Assembly (NCBI RefSeq): GCF_023101765.2
Contig: NC_064228.1
Span: 8,233,501 to 8,297,500 of the forward strand
From: Spodoptera frugiperda
Taxonomy: Eukaryota; Arthropoda; Insecta; Lepidoptera; Noctuidae
DNA length: 64,000 bases
Direction of reading: 5' to 3'
The translations under genes and the position numbers were made by a program. The notes beneath the pieces were generated by a model. It worked only from the letters and a program-made list of their open reading frames with translations. It was not told where the DNA came from and did no database searches. Shown here in pieces: positions 51,079 through 62,768 of this stretch. Numbering within the stretch: position 1 is the first letter of the stretch; every line of letters begins with the position of its first letter.

Positions 51079-51855
51079 TTTAATAATTTCTCCGTGTGAA
51101 AAGAGGTCTTTGCTCAGCAGTTGAACACTTCAATTCTAATTGTATATATCAGTATAAAGTATGTAAGATCTCAAACTCAAACTCAAATCATTTATTGCAC
51201 ATTGCACAGAATGGATCAATAATAGACTTGTATTACAGAAATATTATATATTAGTATTTACCAATTTGAATCTTATAATTTGAAATTACTGAACCCATAA
51301 CTTAAGTTAAAATCTAATAGCTTAAATGGAAAACGTAATTCTAAATTATGCTTAGGTACATAAGTAAGAAGGCTTACTTTACATTAAAACAAGTATATTA
51401 CTCAATCATTATGCGACAGAGCTCATGTGGCAGGCTAGTTAAGTTGAAAACATTAAGCTCTAACCATAACTTAAGTACAACTAAGTTATTTCCATTGCGT
51501 TACAATGCAAATCGTAGTTTGAAAAACGTCAACAGGTATACAAATTCAGTTTTATGACGTTGCTTTCTAGTTTTATTTGTTTTTGTTTTAATGTAATGAC
51601 ATTATGTATGTTGATGCAGCGAAAGAGTTGTGGCGACACATGACAAGTCGCAGATAGGAGATCGACGATCAAAATTAACGGATAACGTCAAGAATCCTAC
51701 TTCACACATGTGAAGTTTACATGCATAGAAACCCCAATAAACATGGATAGAAACCCCAAAGAACAATAGTCGGGCAGAAAGCCTGCCAGGCATAATCACC
51801 TGGCCTGGTCGGATGGATCTCCTTTTCTTAGGGAACATAACTCTCTGTTCCCTAA

Positions 51856-51945
51856 AGAGGTATGCAAGATTCGTAGCAATTGGCGTTCCATTGTCTCTGC
51901 CTACCCCCGTGCGACAGGCGTGAAGTGTATGTATGTATGTAGTTA
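51856..51945 (+). repeat. REP-7 copy
   Basis: aagaggtatgcaagattcgt to a gtatgtatgtat tail. Confidence 0.6.
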
Positions 51946-52078
51946 CACAATGTAATATCACGCACTTTATTTTTTTATGTATTATAAGGCGTTTTCTCCT
52001 ACCATGATTGCTATTACTAAAAACCTTTCATAACAATGACACTTAAATATTTTTCCTGAATTCCTGACTTGACTAAAG

Positions 52079-52199
52079 GCCTGTTTTACAATGCCTGGAT
52101 ATCCGCTATGTCCTAGATAAATTTTAATTAAGAAAGTTATTTGTATTAAATATTCCGTCACATAAGTTTATCGGATACGGAGGTGTGAAACAGGCGCTA
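52079..52199. mobile_element. About 120-bp MITE
   Basis: Left end gcctgttttacaatgcctgg and right end ggtgtgaaacaggcgc are imperfect inverted copies; the inner ggatatcc / ggatacgg segments extend the pairing. Confidence 0.55.
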
Positions 52200-52267
52200 A
52201 GTCAGGCATTGATACTATGTAAGTAAAAATATTGAAAAAACAAAACTGACTTCTGTTTTTTTAATAA

Positions 52268-52530
52268 CCACGCCGGTATACGAGCTGACGTATCACCTGA
52301 TGGTAAGCAATCACCGCCGCTCATGGACACTTGAAACACCAGAGGCGTTACAAGTGCTTTGCCGGGCTTTTGGGAGTTAGGAATTTAAGGGTTGTTGGGA
52401 ATCGGGGATTGGGAAGGGGGGTAATTGAAACACAACGCAAGCGTTGTTTCACGTCGGTTTTCTGTGAGGCCGTGGTATCACTACGGTCGAGCCGGCCCAT
52501 TCGTGCCGAAGCATGGCTCTCCCACACTTA
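52268..52530 (-). mobile_element. RET-4 copy
   Basis: Carries every block except the poly-A side and ccggtaacctcac segment; ends gaagcatggctctcccacac. Confidence 0.8.
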
Positions 52531-53187
52531 ATTGTTATTGTGTGTGTATGTACTTTTTTTTGGTTTTATAATAACCATCAAAGGCAAACTACATATGAGT
52601 GCATTTCGTAACAATTCAATATACATAGAATCAAATATAATATACCCAGGCACCTGAAACCTGCAGTGAGCAATGACCTGTCGGCTCCAATTACGTGGAT
52701 ATTCAGTAATTCAGTGCAAGTCCCGCCGGCTATTACTATATGTATTACGGAACATAATATACATAATACTTCACATACTTCTCTGGTAGGGATTGGGTAC
52801 AGTGAAAGCTATGCTAGGCGATATTTTTGGCTAATAAATTCACGGCCTGTTAGGCCGAAAGTTACTCGTACCATGGAAAGCTGTGAAAACTTTAACACGT
52901 GTGTTCCATTGTATATTATTATTATTTTAATTGAGTACTTAATAGTATTACATAAACAAATAAATAACCATTTGTGGGGTGATTATTGTGATTTGATAAA
53001 AATGTGTTTTCAGTTAAGATACATTGCTTTTCGTCATTTGAATAGGTCATTACATAAACCTAGACCTAAAATTGATATTTCGTTATCTGAATAATTAAAA
53101 TTATATATTTCATTCTAAAATGAATGGTAGGTGAATTTTATTATTGAACATAATATGGAAGACGTTAAAAACTACCCACAATAGGAC

Positions 53188-53335
53188 AATAGGGATGACG
53201 GGATATGAAAATTAAAACGCGATATTTCAAATCGATTTATATTCAGAAGTATTTCTTTTCATAAAAAATAAGTGTCTAATATTTTAAAATAATCTACAAA
53301 ATGGACACTAAAGTAAGAATTACTCATCAACCCTG
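53188..53335 (+). repeat. REP-8 copy with internal deletion
   Basis: Starts gggatgacgggatatgaaaa, lacks the central 150 bp, and ends with the tctacaaaatggacac block. Confidence 0.6.
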
Positions 53336-53550
53336 TTAAAAAGTGCCTCATTGCTTAGCAGTTGCAGTCGACTAACAAGTCTGTTATAAAACCAATCTAA
53401 ATAAAAATATAGCAACAGCATCGCTCTCGCATAGCTCGCACTACACAACAAACCGAAGCATTAAAACATAACTCGACGGTGTTATTTCAGGCAGCCACTG
53501 GTCACGCGTTGCTTTTTTACAACACTTTCAGTATACTACGCTTTGAACAC

Positions 53551-53635
53551 AGCTATATACAACCAGTATAAGCTGACCTTCGAATGTGGGGAAAGATCAT
53601 ACAAAGCGAGACCAAGATACACTGGTTGTATAGCT
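53551..53635. repeat. 85-bp palindromic MITE, second copy
   Basis: agctatatacaaccagt ... actggttgtatagct. Same family as 2441-2526, core inverted. Confidence 0.7.
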
Positions 53636-53883
53636 TCATGTGTAGTCGTGTATGTAACCAGGATTAATTATGTGTCCTATATTTTATGAAGAGGTCGTTG
53701 CTTCCAATATAATTGTTGCTATTATACTGTTACTACTAGGAAGTTATTGTTTGTTTTATATGTATAAACTGATTTTTGCGGTAATCCTGCTTCGTGTGTG
53801 ATTTTTGTTTGTATGTATTATGGGTAATTGAACTTTTATGTTTATAATTTGCCTTTTGTGAATTTGAACATAGCCAGCTAATA

Positions 53884-54050
53884 TGTGCGGGTCTGCGGAT
53901 GGCGAGCAAGAGTAGCTCGCAGCGCCGACCAGAACCAAATCAGAATCCGAACGATCGCATCGACAGGGCCCAGTAGAGCTGATAGGCAGCTGCGGACTGC
54001 CTAGCAGGTTGCCGGGGCTCTGGCTTGTAAAGCAGGAGTAGGGACGGAGT
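53884..54050 (+). mobile_element. R1-like LINE 3' UTR fragment lacking the tail
   Basis: Starts gtgcgggtctgcggatggcg, the same sequence that follows the ORF stop at 24147, and runs into the RET-5 5' part, stopping before the poly-A end. Confirms that the 3' UTR and RET-5 belong together. Confidence 0.7.
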
Positions 54051-54664
54051 GGGTGTATACGATGTCATGAATTGGAATTAATTTTAAACACACATAAGCT
54101 CGAGCATAACCCACACGAATTCACATTCTTTTATTACTAGGTATAACTCGGGAAAAGTGATTGAAACAATAAAACAATAAATTTTGAAATAAAAATAAAT
54201 ATTTAAAAAATATTTACAAGATATACAAGTACCTAATAATATTATTAAGATTTAGTGAAAATAAATATGTTAACGAATCTGAAATTTCAATAGAAAAAGT
54301 ATATAATTATTTACATAGTTAAAATTATAAATCGGGGACACTGAAGATACTGAAAGAATTTGTCCCTACAACGAAATTCTACATAATTATTTCTAACCAA
54401 CGTGAATTAATTCTGAACAGTGTGAAACAGGCAGTATTAATATTATTCGTATGCAAATGAGGAAAATCCGTTTTTCCACCACCTTCAGCAACTCAATAGG
54501 GTCAGAGCCGAAATAAGGTCAATGGCGCCCCTTGTGATTTGTCCCTATCAATATAATTATATAACTACTAAATATGTAGGTAACTATGTATGTTTGCCAC
54601 GAGGAAATTTGTGTTTTTGAGGTCAACTTTTCTCATAAACTTGTTCTTTTTTCAGGGGAATGGG

Positions 54665-54955
54665 AGAGCCACTGCTTCGGCTGGCTTGACTGGAGTGATA
54701 CCGAAAACCGACGTGAAACAACGCTCGCATTGTGTGAGTGAGGTACACGGAGGCCCAATTCCTTCCTTCCCCTTCCCAATTCCCGATTCCCCAACAACCC
54801 TTAAATTGCTAACCCCCAAAAGGCCAACAATGCACTTGTAACGCCGCTGGAGTTTTAGGTGTCCATGGGCGGCGGCGATTGCTTACCATCAGGTGATACG
54901 TCTGCTCGTTTACCGGCATAAACGAGCAGACGTAAAACGGCTCGTGTTCCATAAA
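54665..54955 (+). mobile_element. RET-4 copy
   Basis: Near full length. Near its end a segment (cgagcagacgtaaaacgg) is repeated in inverted order before ccataaaaaa. Confidence 0.75.
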
Positions 54956-55133
54956 AAAGGGGGAAAATCATCCAATGATTTTTCCCATCTTAAACGAGGC
55001 GAGAGGGAGTGTCAGACTCTTACTTACAAAAAACCACCCTGTTCCAGTAGGAATGCTCCGATTCGAAATGCAGGGGTACCTGCATTTCGAGCCGGAGCCC
55101 CGGTAAACCCGCTAGGTAGTCCGCAGCTCCGGA
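54956..55133 (-). mobile_element. RET-5 copy with internal inverted duplication
   Basis: Directly abuts the RET-4 poly-A. Holds gaaatgcaggggtacctgca, an inverted repeat not seen in other copies. 5' end at gcagctccgg. Confidence 0.75.
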
Positions 55134-55582
55134 TCAGATAAACTTGTACTTACACCCCAACTTTGTAGCAAGCACATTTATCTCAGTATCTCCACATTTT
55201 AACATATATCAAGGAAGCGTGTGGTAATGAGCCCACGAGCTGTTCCTTTAGTGACCGAACCCTGGCAGTAAGCCAAGTGTGGTGACCAGCGCAAGGTCAG
55301 CTAGTAGTGAAAGATAGTCTTACATACTAAATCTTTTTTGGACAAAACTTTTTAAGGGGAAACAGGCAGACGGACCACTTGATGGTAAGTGATTAGCACC
55401 GACCTTACTTTAGTTCGGGCTACATCCTCATATTTTTATTTACCAGGACAAATTATTGAATTAAAGATTTATAAGTGTTTAAGTCCCTTATTGTCTTTCT
55501 AGCAAAGTAATAGTTGCCATTAAATTGTATCTGTTTCGATTCTTCTATATTTTTGGTATAGACGAATTTACACGTTATAAAT

Positions 55583-55760
55583 CCAAATACAAATGATAAA
55601 TGATAAATGATAAATGATATTTATTTTGCAAATAGGTTATAAAATAACACTTTTACACGTCAATCTCTTAAATAACTAGATGAGGCCGGCATTTCCTATC
55701 CGACTACTCTGAGAAGAAATGCCGAAACAAACTCAGAGGTCATAGTCTCTTTTAAAGTCC
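55583..55760 (-). mobile_element. RET-6, reference copy with heptamer tail
   Basis: Minus sense: ggactttaaaagagac to a tail of four to five (tatcatt) units. It lies about 400 bp beyond the ORF2 stop of the LINE and continues without a visible break, so it is either the LINE's own 3' UTR or a separate insertion. Confidence 0.75.
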
Positions 55761-56164
55761 AGACAAAATCAATTAAAGATGTCGGAGAACCGTGCAAGTT
55801 GATTCTGTAGTGGTCTTTTGAGGAAAGAACCACAGCAGTTTGAGCGGACCTGTTCAGATGGCAGCACGCATGTGTCAGTTTACAATCAGCTCAGCTGACG
55901 GCTGTTGCTGAATGATCCGACGAACAACACCAACCAAAAGAACATTTGGGTAGGCCACACAAATGCTCAAACTGTCAGAATATAATTTACTAAAAATAAA
56001 ATGACTAGCAAAAGTCTCACACGGTCCTCAAACTAACAATTTTAAAAGGAAATATAAAAATATAAAAGGAAAAAAATATATATAAAAACAATGTCAAATT
56101 GTATAAAAAATGTAACTATATGTTACAAACATGTCAGCAAGACCTGTGTGGACATTATAGCAGT

Positions 56165-59045
56165 TCATTCCCAAGCCTGACTATCCTCCAAGTAGTCTTT
56201 TATTTTATAAAAAGCTTTACTACATAGATTTTCTTTAATAACATTTTTAAATTTACTTAGGTTTAAACTTTGAATATGGCTGGGAACTTTATTGTAAAAG
56301 CGTATACATTGACATCTAAACGAACCGCTTATTTTCTTAAGTCTAGTAGTAGGAACAACATATTTATTTTTATTTCTAGTGTTGATATTGTGTATATCAC
56401 TGTACTTTTTAAATAATTTTATGTTTTTATGAGCATACACTATATTTTCATAGATATATTGAGAGGCAACAGTCATTATATTAATTTCTTTAAATAGTTC
56501 CCTGAGAGAATGCCTCGGACTAAGATTATAAATTGATCGAATGGCTCGCTTCTGCAGCACAAAGACAGACTGAATGTCAGCAGCATTCCCCCACAGGAGA
56601 ATACCATATGACATGATACTATGGAAATAACTAAAGTATACTAGACGCGCTGTATTTACATCAGTTAAATTTCTAATTTTTTTAACGGCATATGCTGCTG
56701 AGCTGAGCCTTTTCGACAACTTATCTATATGTGGGGCCCACTGTAGCTTAGCGTCTAGGGTTATACCTAAAAAGATAGCTGAATCTACAGGGTCCAACTC
56801 CCCGCCCTTGATTAGCACGCTGGTTTTGACATGCCTAACATTTGGTGTTGTGAATTTAATGCATTTAGTTTTTGATTCATTAAGTAGCAAGTTATTGGCA
56901 CTAAACCAGCGTACTATTTTTGAGAGAGCACTATTTACATGATCACTGACTACTTGTCCACGTTTGAGTTTAAATAATAAAGAGGTATCATCAGCAAACA
57001 GTACTATCCCATGGTGATCCTTTACAAGGTAAGGTAAGTCATTAATATAAATAAGAAATAAAAACGGACCGAGAATTGACCCCTGCGGAACACCCATCCT
57101 AACAACAGACCCGGCAGAAATTTTCCCGTTAATCTCAACTCTCTGAATTCTATTACTCAAGTAAGAGATAAGTAGGTCCAGAGAGTTGCCCCGCATTCCA
57201 TAATGGGATAGCTTCCTGACCAGTGTTTCATGAAGGACACAATCGAACGCCTTGGATAAGTCACAAAAATACCCAATGCGTCGCCTGAGTCCTCCCACGC
57301 GTCATATATGTGATTAAGAAGTTCAACACCGGCATCAGTTGTTGAACGACCCCTTGTAAATCCAAACTGGTTACCATGCAATAATTTATTTCTATTAAAA
57401 AATCTTTGCATCTGATTTAGAATAATTTTTTCAAAAATTTTACTGAATGTAGGTAGTACTGAAATAGGTCTAAAGTTAGTGGGGTCAGAAGTACTACCCG
57501 ATTTAAATAACGGAGTTATTTTACTATTCTTCATGAGATCAGGAAACACACCACGATCAATACAGTTATTAAAAATTAAAGCTAATACAGGTGCCACAAT
57601 AGTTATTACAGAGCTGGTAATGTACACAGAATTACCCCAAAGGTCAGCAGTCTTTTTCTTATTCAAAGTATGGAACGTTTTAATTATATCTGTATAATCT
57701 ATGTGTTCAAAATTGAAACTTGAATGGCAAGCTACAACATTTTCTTTTAGTAAAGATTCTGCGACAGTGGGTGATGAATTCAAGGACCTGGTAGTGGAAA
57801 CAGGAATGTCCGAAAAGAAGTTTTCAAATGCGGCTGCAACTTCAGCATCTGATTTAATTACATTATTATCAATTACCAGATTATATTCACTACTTCTCCT
57901 TTTAGATCTTCCTGCTTCACCATTAATAATACTCCAGGTCGCTTTAATTACATTGGAACTGTTTTTTATTTTAGAGCTCAAATATAGTGATTTAGCAATA
58001 GAGCAAACTTTTTTAAACAATTTAGAATACTTCTTTACATATTCATTAAATTCAATAGTGTTTACAAATATCCTCTCGTTATAAAGCTCATATAGGCGTT
58101 TCCTGCTTTTATAGATGCCAGTAGTTGCCCATTGATTGAAAGGCGCATTGCCATGAGCTGGTATGGTTTTAGGTGTGAAGGTAGATTTAAACTCGGTATG
58201 GTAAATATTTAAAAAATCATCACACAAGTTATTTGTATTTTTATTCCTTAATAATAAAGGTAATTTGTCAGAGAGTTTAGATTTGAATGTTTCAATGCGT
58301 CTTTCAGTCTTTGGGTTAACAATAATATGTGGTTTCGACACTTTATTTACTTTATTTTCTATTGAAATTAATTGTCCACAATGATCTGAATCGAGTAATG
58401 ATATAATTTGTTTATTAGTTGGTACAATATCAGTATAAATGTTATCTAGACAAGTAGCACTAGTAGGAGTTATCCTAGTGGGCTCCAGAAACAGGTTCGT
58501 TAGGTTAAACGAAGCAAATAAACTTACAATTCTAGTACTTAAGCTAGAATTTTCTAACAAATTTATATTAAAATCACCACAAGTAATGATGAATTTATTT
58601 GAACTACTGAGTTTATTTAATACTTCATCTAATACTGTTTCAAAACAGTCATACAAACCAGAAGGTGGTCTATACACACTCAAAACAATAAACCGCTCTA
58701 ATTCCACACAGGCTATTTCAACAGTACGTTCAACAGAGTAACCAACTATATCCTTGCGTTCTTTGAATTTAAGATTGTTGTTTATTAAAATTAGTGAACC
58801 ACCATGTATAGCGTTTTCTCTGCTGAACGAGCTACCAATCTGATGATTACCAAAGTTGAACATTAGCTGATGGGATTTCAGCCAATGCTCAGTAATGCAC
58901 AAAATGTCAACATTATTACAGTTTAAAAATAATTCTATTTCTAATTCTTTACTCATGAAACCTTGGATGTTTTGGTGCACCAGATTGATAATATTACTGT
59001 TAAGTATGCAAGAGGATGACTCTATTGTCTTGCGTTTTAATTTAA
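56165..59045 (-). pseudogene. LINE ORF2: AP endonuclease and reverse transcriptase, frameshifted
   Basis: The first frame (to about 57265) has the endonuclease motifs HQNIQGF, ITEHW, GGSLILI, SVYRPPSG, ITCGDFNINLL and SDH, then the start of the RT (NFRPISVLPTFSKIFEKI; GFTRGRSTTD). At a five-base homopolymer (57265-57269) the frame shifts by one. The second frame continues with DLSKAFDCV, VPQGSILGP, INDLP and the catalytic FADDTSLLF, and ends at 56165. All core RT motifs are present, so apart from this shift it looks intact. The open frame overlaps the ORF1 stop and has no ATG before the endonuclease core, so its start is uncertain. Confidence 0.88.
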
Positions 59046-59726
59046 ATTATTAGTAATATCAACATTCAATGTCACATTATTAATATTAAAGTCAATATTA
59101 GAAGGTTGCTCAATAGGAGTAACCTGTTTAGCCAAGTTCTTGGCTGTTATTCTAATAAAATATGATAGCGACACTGCTATTCGTCTTAAATAATAACGAG
59201 AAAGATAGTACCTATCTTTCGTCATATATACATTTTTACCAACGTAATTGTTGGTATCAATAATATTAATATTTGAATTATTGCATAACTGATACATTGC
59301 AATATTTAGTTTATATCTAAGGTTGTTTTCTTCCTGTGGCAACCTATTACTGTAAGGCAATGTAAACAAAATTATCTGCTTTAATTTTAGTTCTGTAATT
59401 GAACTATGAAATTTAGATAAACTATTTTTATTTAAACTACCTCTATTACCACAAATAATAATGAGGGTAGAATCTTTGTTGAAATTATAATTAATAATTT
59501 TCTCAGAAATTTGAGTAAAAGTACAGCCGGGCATACAGTGATTTATTATTGTTTGTCCTGGATAACTATTTGTCAATAAAGAACCTAAGTTCTTTCCAAT
59601 CTCATCACTGAAGATTACAACACTGTTATTACAACTGTTATTACTGTTATATTGGGTAGGAAACACTAAACTGGCACCATGAGGCAAGGTGGTATCACAC
59701 GTTGGCACAGTACAAGCAGGCAGCAC
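59037..59726 (-). pseudogene. LINE ORF1 with esterase-like domain
   Basis: 229 codons from the first Met. Motifs VVIFSDEIGKNLGSLL and LIIICGNRG resemble the first and third blocks of SGNH-type esterases carried by ORF1 of CR1-group LINEs; the Ser-Asp and Gly-Asn positions are visible. The frame extends upstream through CEKCDSS to an in-frame TGA (59771-59769). Beyond that lies CYQCPSC with a Trp, the end of a PHD-like zinc finger. So ORF1 is broken in its N-terminal part. Confidence 0.65.
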
Positions 59727-59883
59727 ATTACTAGAATCACATTTTTCACATACAGTTTGTTCAGCCGATCAACTGCATAATAAATTAGATTGACGAGATG
59801 TACATGATGGACATTGGTAACAATCTATCCAAATTCCAAAATGTTAATCACACGTTGAACTTATTGTTATCATATATACATTA

Positions 59884-60025
59884 CCTCACGCCTATCTCCC
59901 AAAGAGGTAAGCAGAGACTATGGAACGCCAATTGCTACAGATCTTACATACCTCTTTCGCTTCATCAACAGTCATCAATCTTTTCATACATGCTCGTCGG
60001 TTAAGGGTACTTTTAATTTGGCCAT
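59884..60025 (-). repeat. REP-7 copy
   Basis: Begins cctcacgcctatctcccaaa and ends acttttaatttggcca. Lies just beyond the 5' end of the LINE. Confidence 0.65.
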
Positions 60026-60627
60026 CATATAGCAAAAATAATAATAACAAACGGCATACTGCTTTCGAAGCAAAAATATGACTTCCGAACAAAACCTGTT
60101 CTACATAATAATGTGATATTAAATGGTCAAAAACTGGCCCAAGTTGGGGGGAAAGTGCGTAGTGTCCGTGACACGGGGAGAACAGGTCGAGATGGTGCGA
60201 TAGCCACGGTATTTAAGGAAACTGACCCAAGGACGAGCTGCGTCCTTGGCTGGGCTGGGCATTTCGCGGCCGACTCATTACTTGTAACTTTGTTGTGTAC
60301 AATAATACAATCAGGGTTACATTATGGCGGAATTTTTTTGGTTAAAGTTGAATAGTGTATAGTTTATGGTGGTAGAATATTGTCCAGAAAGATCCAGAAT
60401 GAGAAAGAAGACTGTCACAGTCAACTGCTGGACTATGAGCCTTTTTATAGGTAAGAGGAGCTTCCTTGTAAAAACAAATACAGTTATGTCTCTGGGTGCA
60501 ATACGCATTTTGTGTAGTTACTTAGTAGTGAATTTATAAACAACAACTGTAAAAATGTAGTCAGAAGTAATGCAATCAACCAATAACTCTGATGAGAGCA
60601 GATATCTGCAAAGGCCTAGTGTGGAAG

Positions 60628-60897
60628 AGCCATGCTTTGGCACGAATGGGCCGGCTCGACCGGAGTGATACCACAGCCTCACAGAAAACCGACATGAAAC
60701 AACGCTTGCGTTGTGTGAGTGAGGCCAATTACCTCCTTTCCCAATTATCTGCTCTTTCCAATCCTGGATTCCCCAACAACCCTTACGGCTTTACCGGCAA
60801 CGCACTTATAATGCGGTTAAAACGCCTCTGGTGTTTCGGGTGTCCATGCATCAGGTGATCCGTCTGCTCATTTACCGGCTTATACCATAAAAAAGAC
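60628..60897 (+). mobile_element. RET-4, reference copy
   Basis: Head gaagagccatgctttggcac, then ggagtgataccac, gaaaaccgacatgaaacaac, gcgttgtgtgagtgagg, tggtgtttcgggtgtccatg, caggtgatccgtctgctcat and the end ttataccataaaaaa. Poly-A and variable 5' truncation show it is a retroposon (SINE or LINE tail). Fifteen copies or fragments occur in this window, in both orientations. Confidence 0.85.
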
Positions 60898-61659
60898 ACA
60901 CATAAACTTGAAGATTAAGTTCACTAACCTAACATCACAGGTAGAAAAGGCCTAAAATGGAGTTTTGCAAAGTATAATAATTAGGAACGAATTAGTTGGA
61001 AGGTGACATTGTAATAATGTTTCATGTCGACTCCCCATAAAGATATGGTGTAATATTCGGTACAAACCGGCTCCATCAAATGGGGCACACTTTTGCGTCA
61101 CATTAGGGGGGATTGGGGATTTTGGGAATGTGGTTTTGGTGGTGAATTTTTTGTTCTTTCGTACATTATAGGAATTCTTATTCAGACTTTCGCTTATTCT
61201 CTTCTAATGTGAATGAAATAATATAAAAATAAAGTACGTTGGAAAAAAATTACAAAGAAACTAATTCTGTATAATTTTTTGGTAACTAATAACCAACTTC
61301 ATTTGTAAAGTCAATGAACAATGGATGACACTTAAAGGGGATTTCACCAACGTGATCCATTGGATATGAAGAAAGCAAATAGGTACTACATTGAAAATAC
61401 TTACCTATTGTAAAAAAAATATGTAACAAAAGCACGCACCAAAACTCCGTGAAGAACTAATATAAATAGAAATAAAAAAAGTAGTTATGAATCAGTCATT
61501 TCTAGAAATTATAAATATAAATCGTGGGAAAAAATATAGTCTCCGAGACCATCTCATCAATTACAAATACCTTAAAAAACAAAATTCCTGACAGAATTTT
61601 ACAGAAATAAGAAGAGACATTGAAGGACCCCAATTAATTTAAAACTTAGCATAATCCAA

Positions 61660-61968
61660 TAAGAATGATGACGGAGTATGAAAATTAAAAATCTGTTTAG
61701 TCCGTCAATTGTATAACGAAAAAATATTAGACACTATTTGGTCGTACAAGAAAACAATACTTAGAAAGAACAAATCAAACTTTAAGAGTGGGAACGAAAA
61801 CGTCATTTCTACGTATAAAACGTACCTAAAAGTAACGTTCCACGACATTTCAAATTTCAAATCGTTAAAAATATTCATTACCTTAAGAAAATAAAAAATA
61901 CGTGTCTAATATTTTAAAATAATCTACAAGACGGACATTAAAATAAAAAATTAGTCATCTACCATGTC
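61660..61968 (+). repeat. REP-8, best copy
   Basis: About 300 bp, starting gaatgatgacggagtatgaa and ending aaaattagtcatctac. No coding potential, no inverted ends found, no poly-A. All four copies are in the same orientation. Confidence 0.7.
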
Positions 61969-62213
61969 ATTTTAATATGATAAATAACAGCACTAATAAA
62001 CTCACGACACATTTTCATTTGTGTTAGACCCGCGAGATGGCACCACTAGTCGTGTGAACTTAATTAATGGCTGCCGGGACCTCGTAAATTAATGTAATCC
62101 ATCTAACGACCTTGTTAGCTTCTGTGTCCACCATTTTTGTTGTGTTTAAAGCTTCCAAGTTTTTTCGCGAATAGACAATATTATATTGTTGAAATTGTTG
62201 CTTGGTTTTGAGT

Positions 62214-62409
62214 GACTGCACGGTTGACGCGGTGGCTGGGCAACTGGCTGCCGTGCAACGTGTAACGGGTTCGATTGCCGCACGAAGCAATTTTTTGTGT
62301 GATCCACAAACTGTTTTGGGTTTGGGTGTCATGTGTATGTGTACTTGTATGTTTGTAACCGCACACACGACACAGGAGAAAATCCTAGTGTGGGGCAACG
62401 TTTTTTTTA
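62214..62409 (+). mobile_element. SINE-2, reference copy
   Basis: tRNA-like head gactgcacggttgacgcggt with a B box gggttcgattgcc, then cacaaactgttttgggttt, and an end gtgtggggcaacg plus poly-T. Seven copies in the window. Confidence 0.85.
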
Positions 62410-62607
62410 ACATGAAAATAACATAACTTTAATGGTACTAAGCGGTGCCTGTAGTATCCACATTGCGTGTAGAAACCCGACAATCTGGAGAAACTGGTGA
62501 TTGTTGATCAGGTTAACGGGAAAGGACCTAAACCTATGTTCAATAGCAACTGATAGATCATATCTACTGACGAAATAACGCGATCATGTGCTTGAGTTTA
62601 TGAAAGC

Positions 62608-62768
62608 CTTTTTTTGAGGGGGAAAATCATCCAATGTCTTCTCCCACCTTGGGCGAGGCGAGGAAGTGTCAGATTCTTACTGACTTAAAACCACCCCGCT
62701 CCTACTCCTGCTTTTCGGACCGGAGACCCGGTAAACTGGTGAACGCTAGGTAGTCCGCAGCTCCGGGT
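62608..62768 (-). mobile_element. RET-5 copy
   Basis: Complete, with an extra 10 bases (ctggtgaacg) near its 5' end, which again stops at gcagctccgg. Confidence 0.75.

Larger units (their letters stand above)
48769..55582. other. Upstream region of stum, no coding gene seen
   Basis: AT-rich with the repeats listed. Must contain or precede the first non-coding stum exon and promoter, which I cannot place. A 142-codon plus-strand frame at 52666-53094 has no recognisable features. Confidence 0.6.
55583..59860 (-). mobile_element. Nearly full-length CR1/L2-group non-LTR retrotransposon
   Basis: Minus-strand LINE of about 4.3 kb: remnant of a Cys-rich finger and an esterase-like domain in ORF1, then endonuclease and reverse transcriptase in ORF2, then a 3' UTR ending in a heptamer microsatellite in place of poly-A. 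That tail type and the ORF1 layout fit the CR1/L2/Daphne group. The 5' end (near 59860) is approximate. It lies upstream of stum in the same orientation. Confidence 0.85.

Noticed and set aside
52666..53094. 142-codon plus-strand frame
   Set aside because: No domain, biased composition or splice support; could be chance in AT-rich DNA.
60113..60355. 80-codon frame in a GC-richer patch
   Set aside because: No features recognised and no splice context; might be part of an unrecognised repeat.
62214..62290. tRNA gene
   Set aside because: Head of SINE-2, present in seven copies with a common body.
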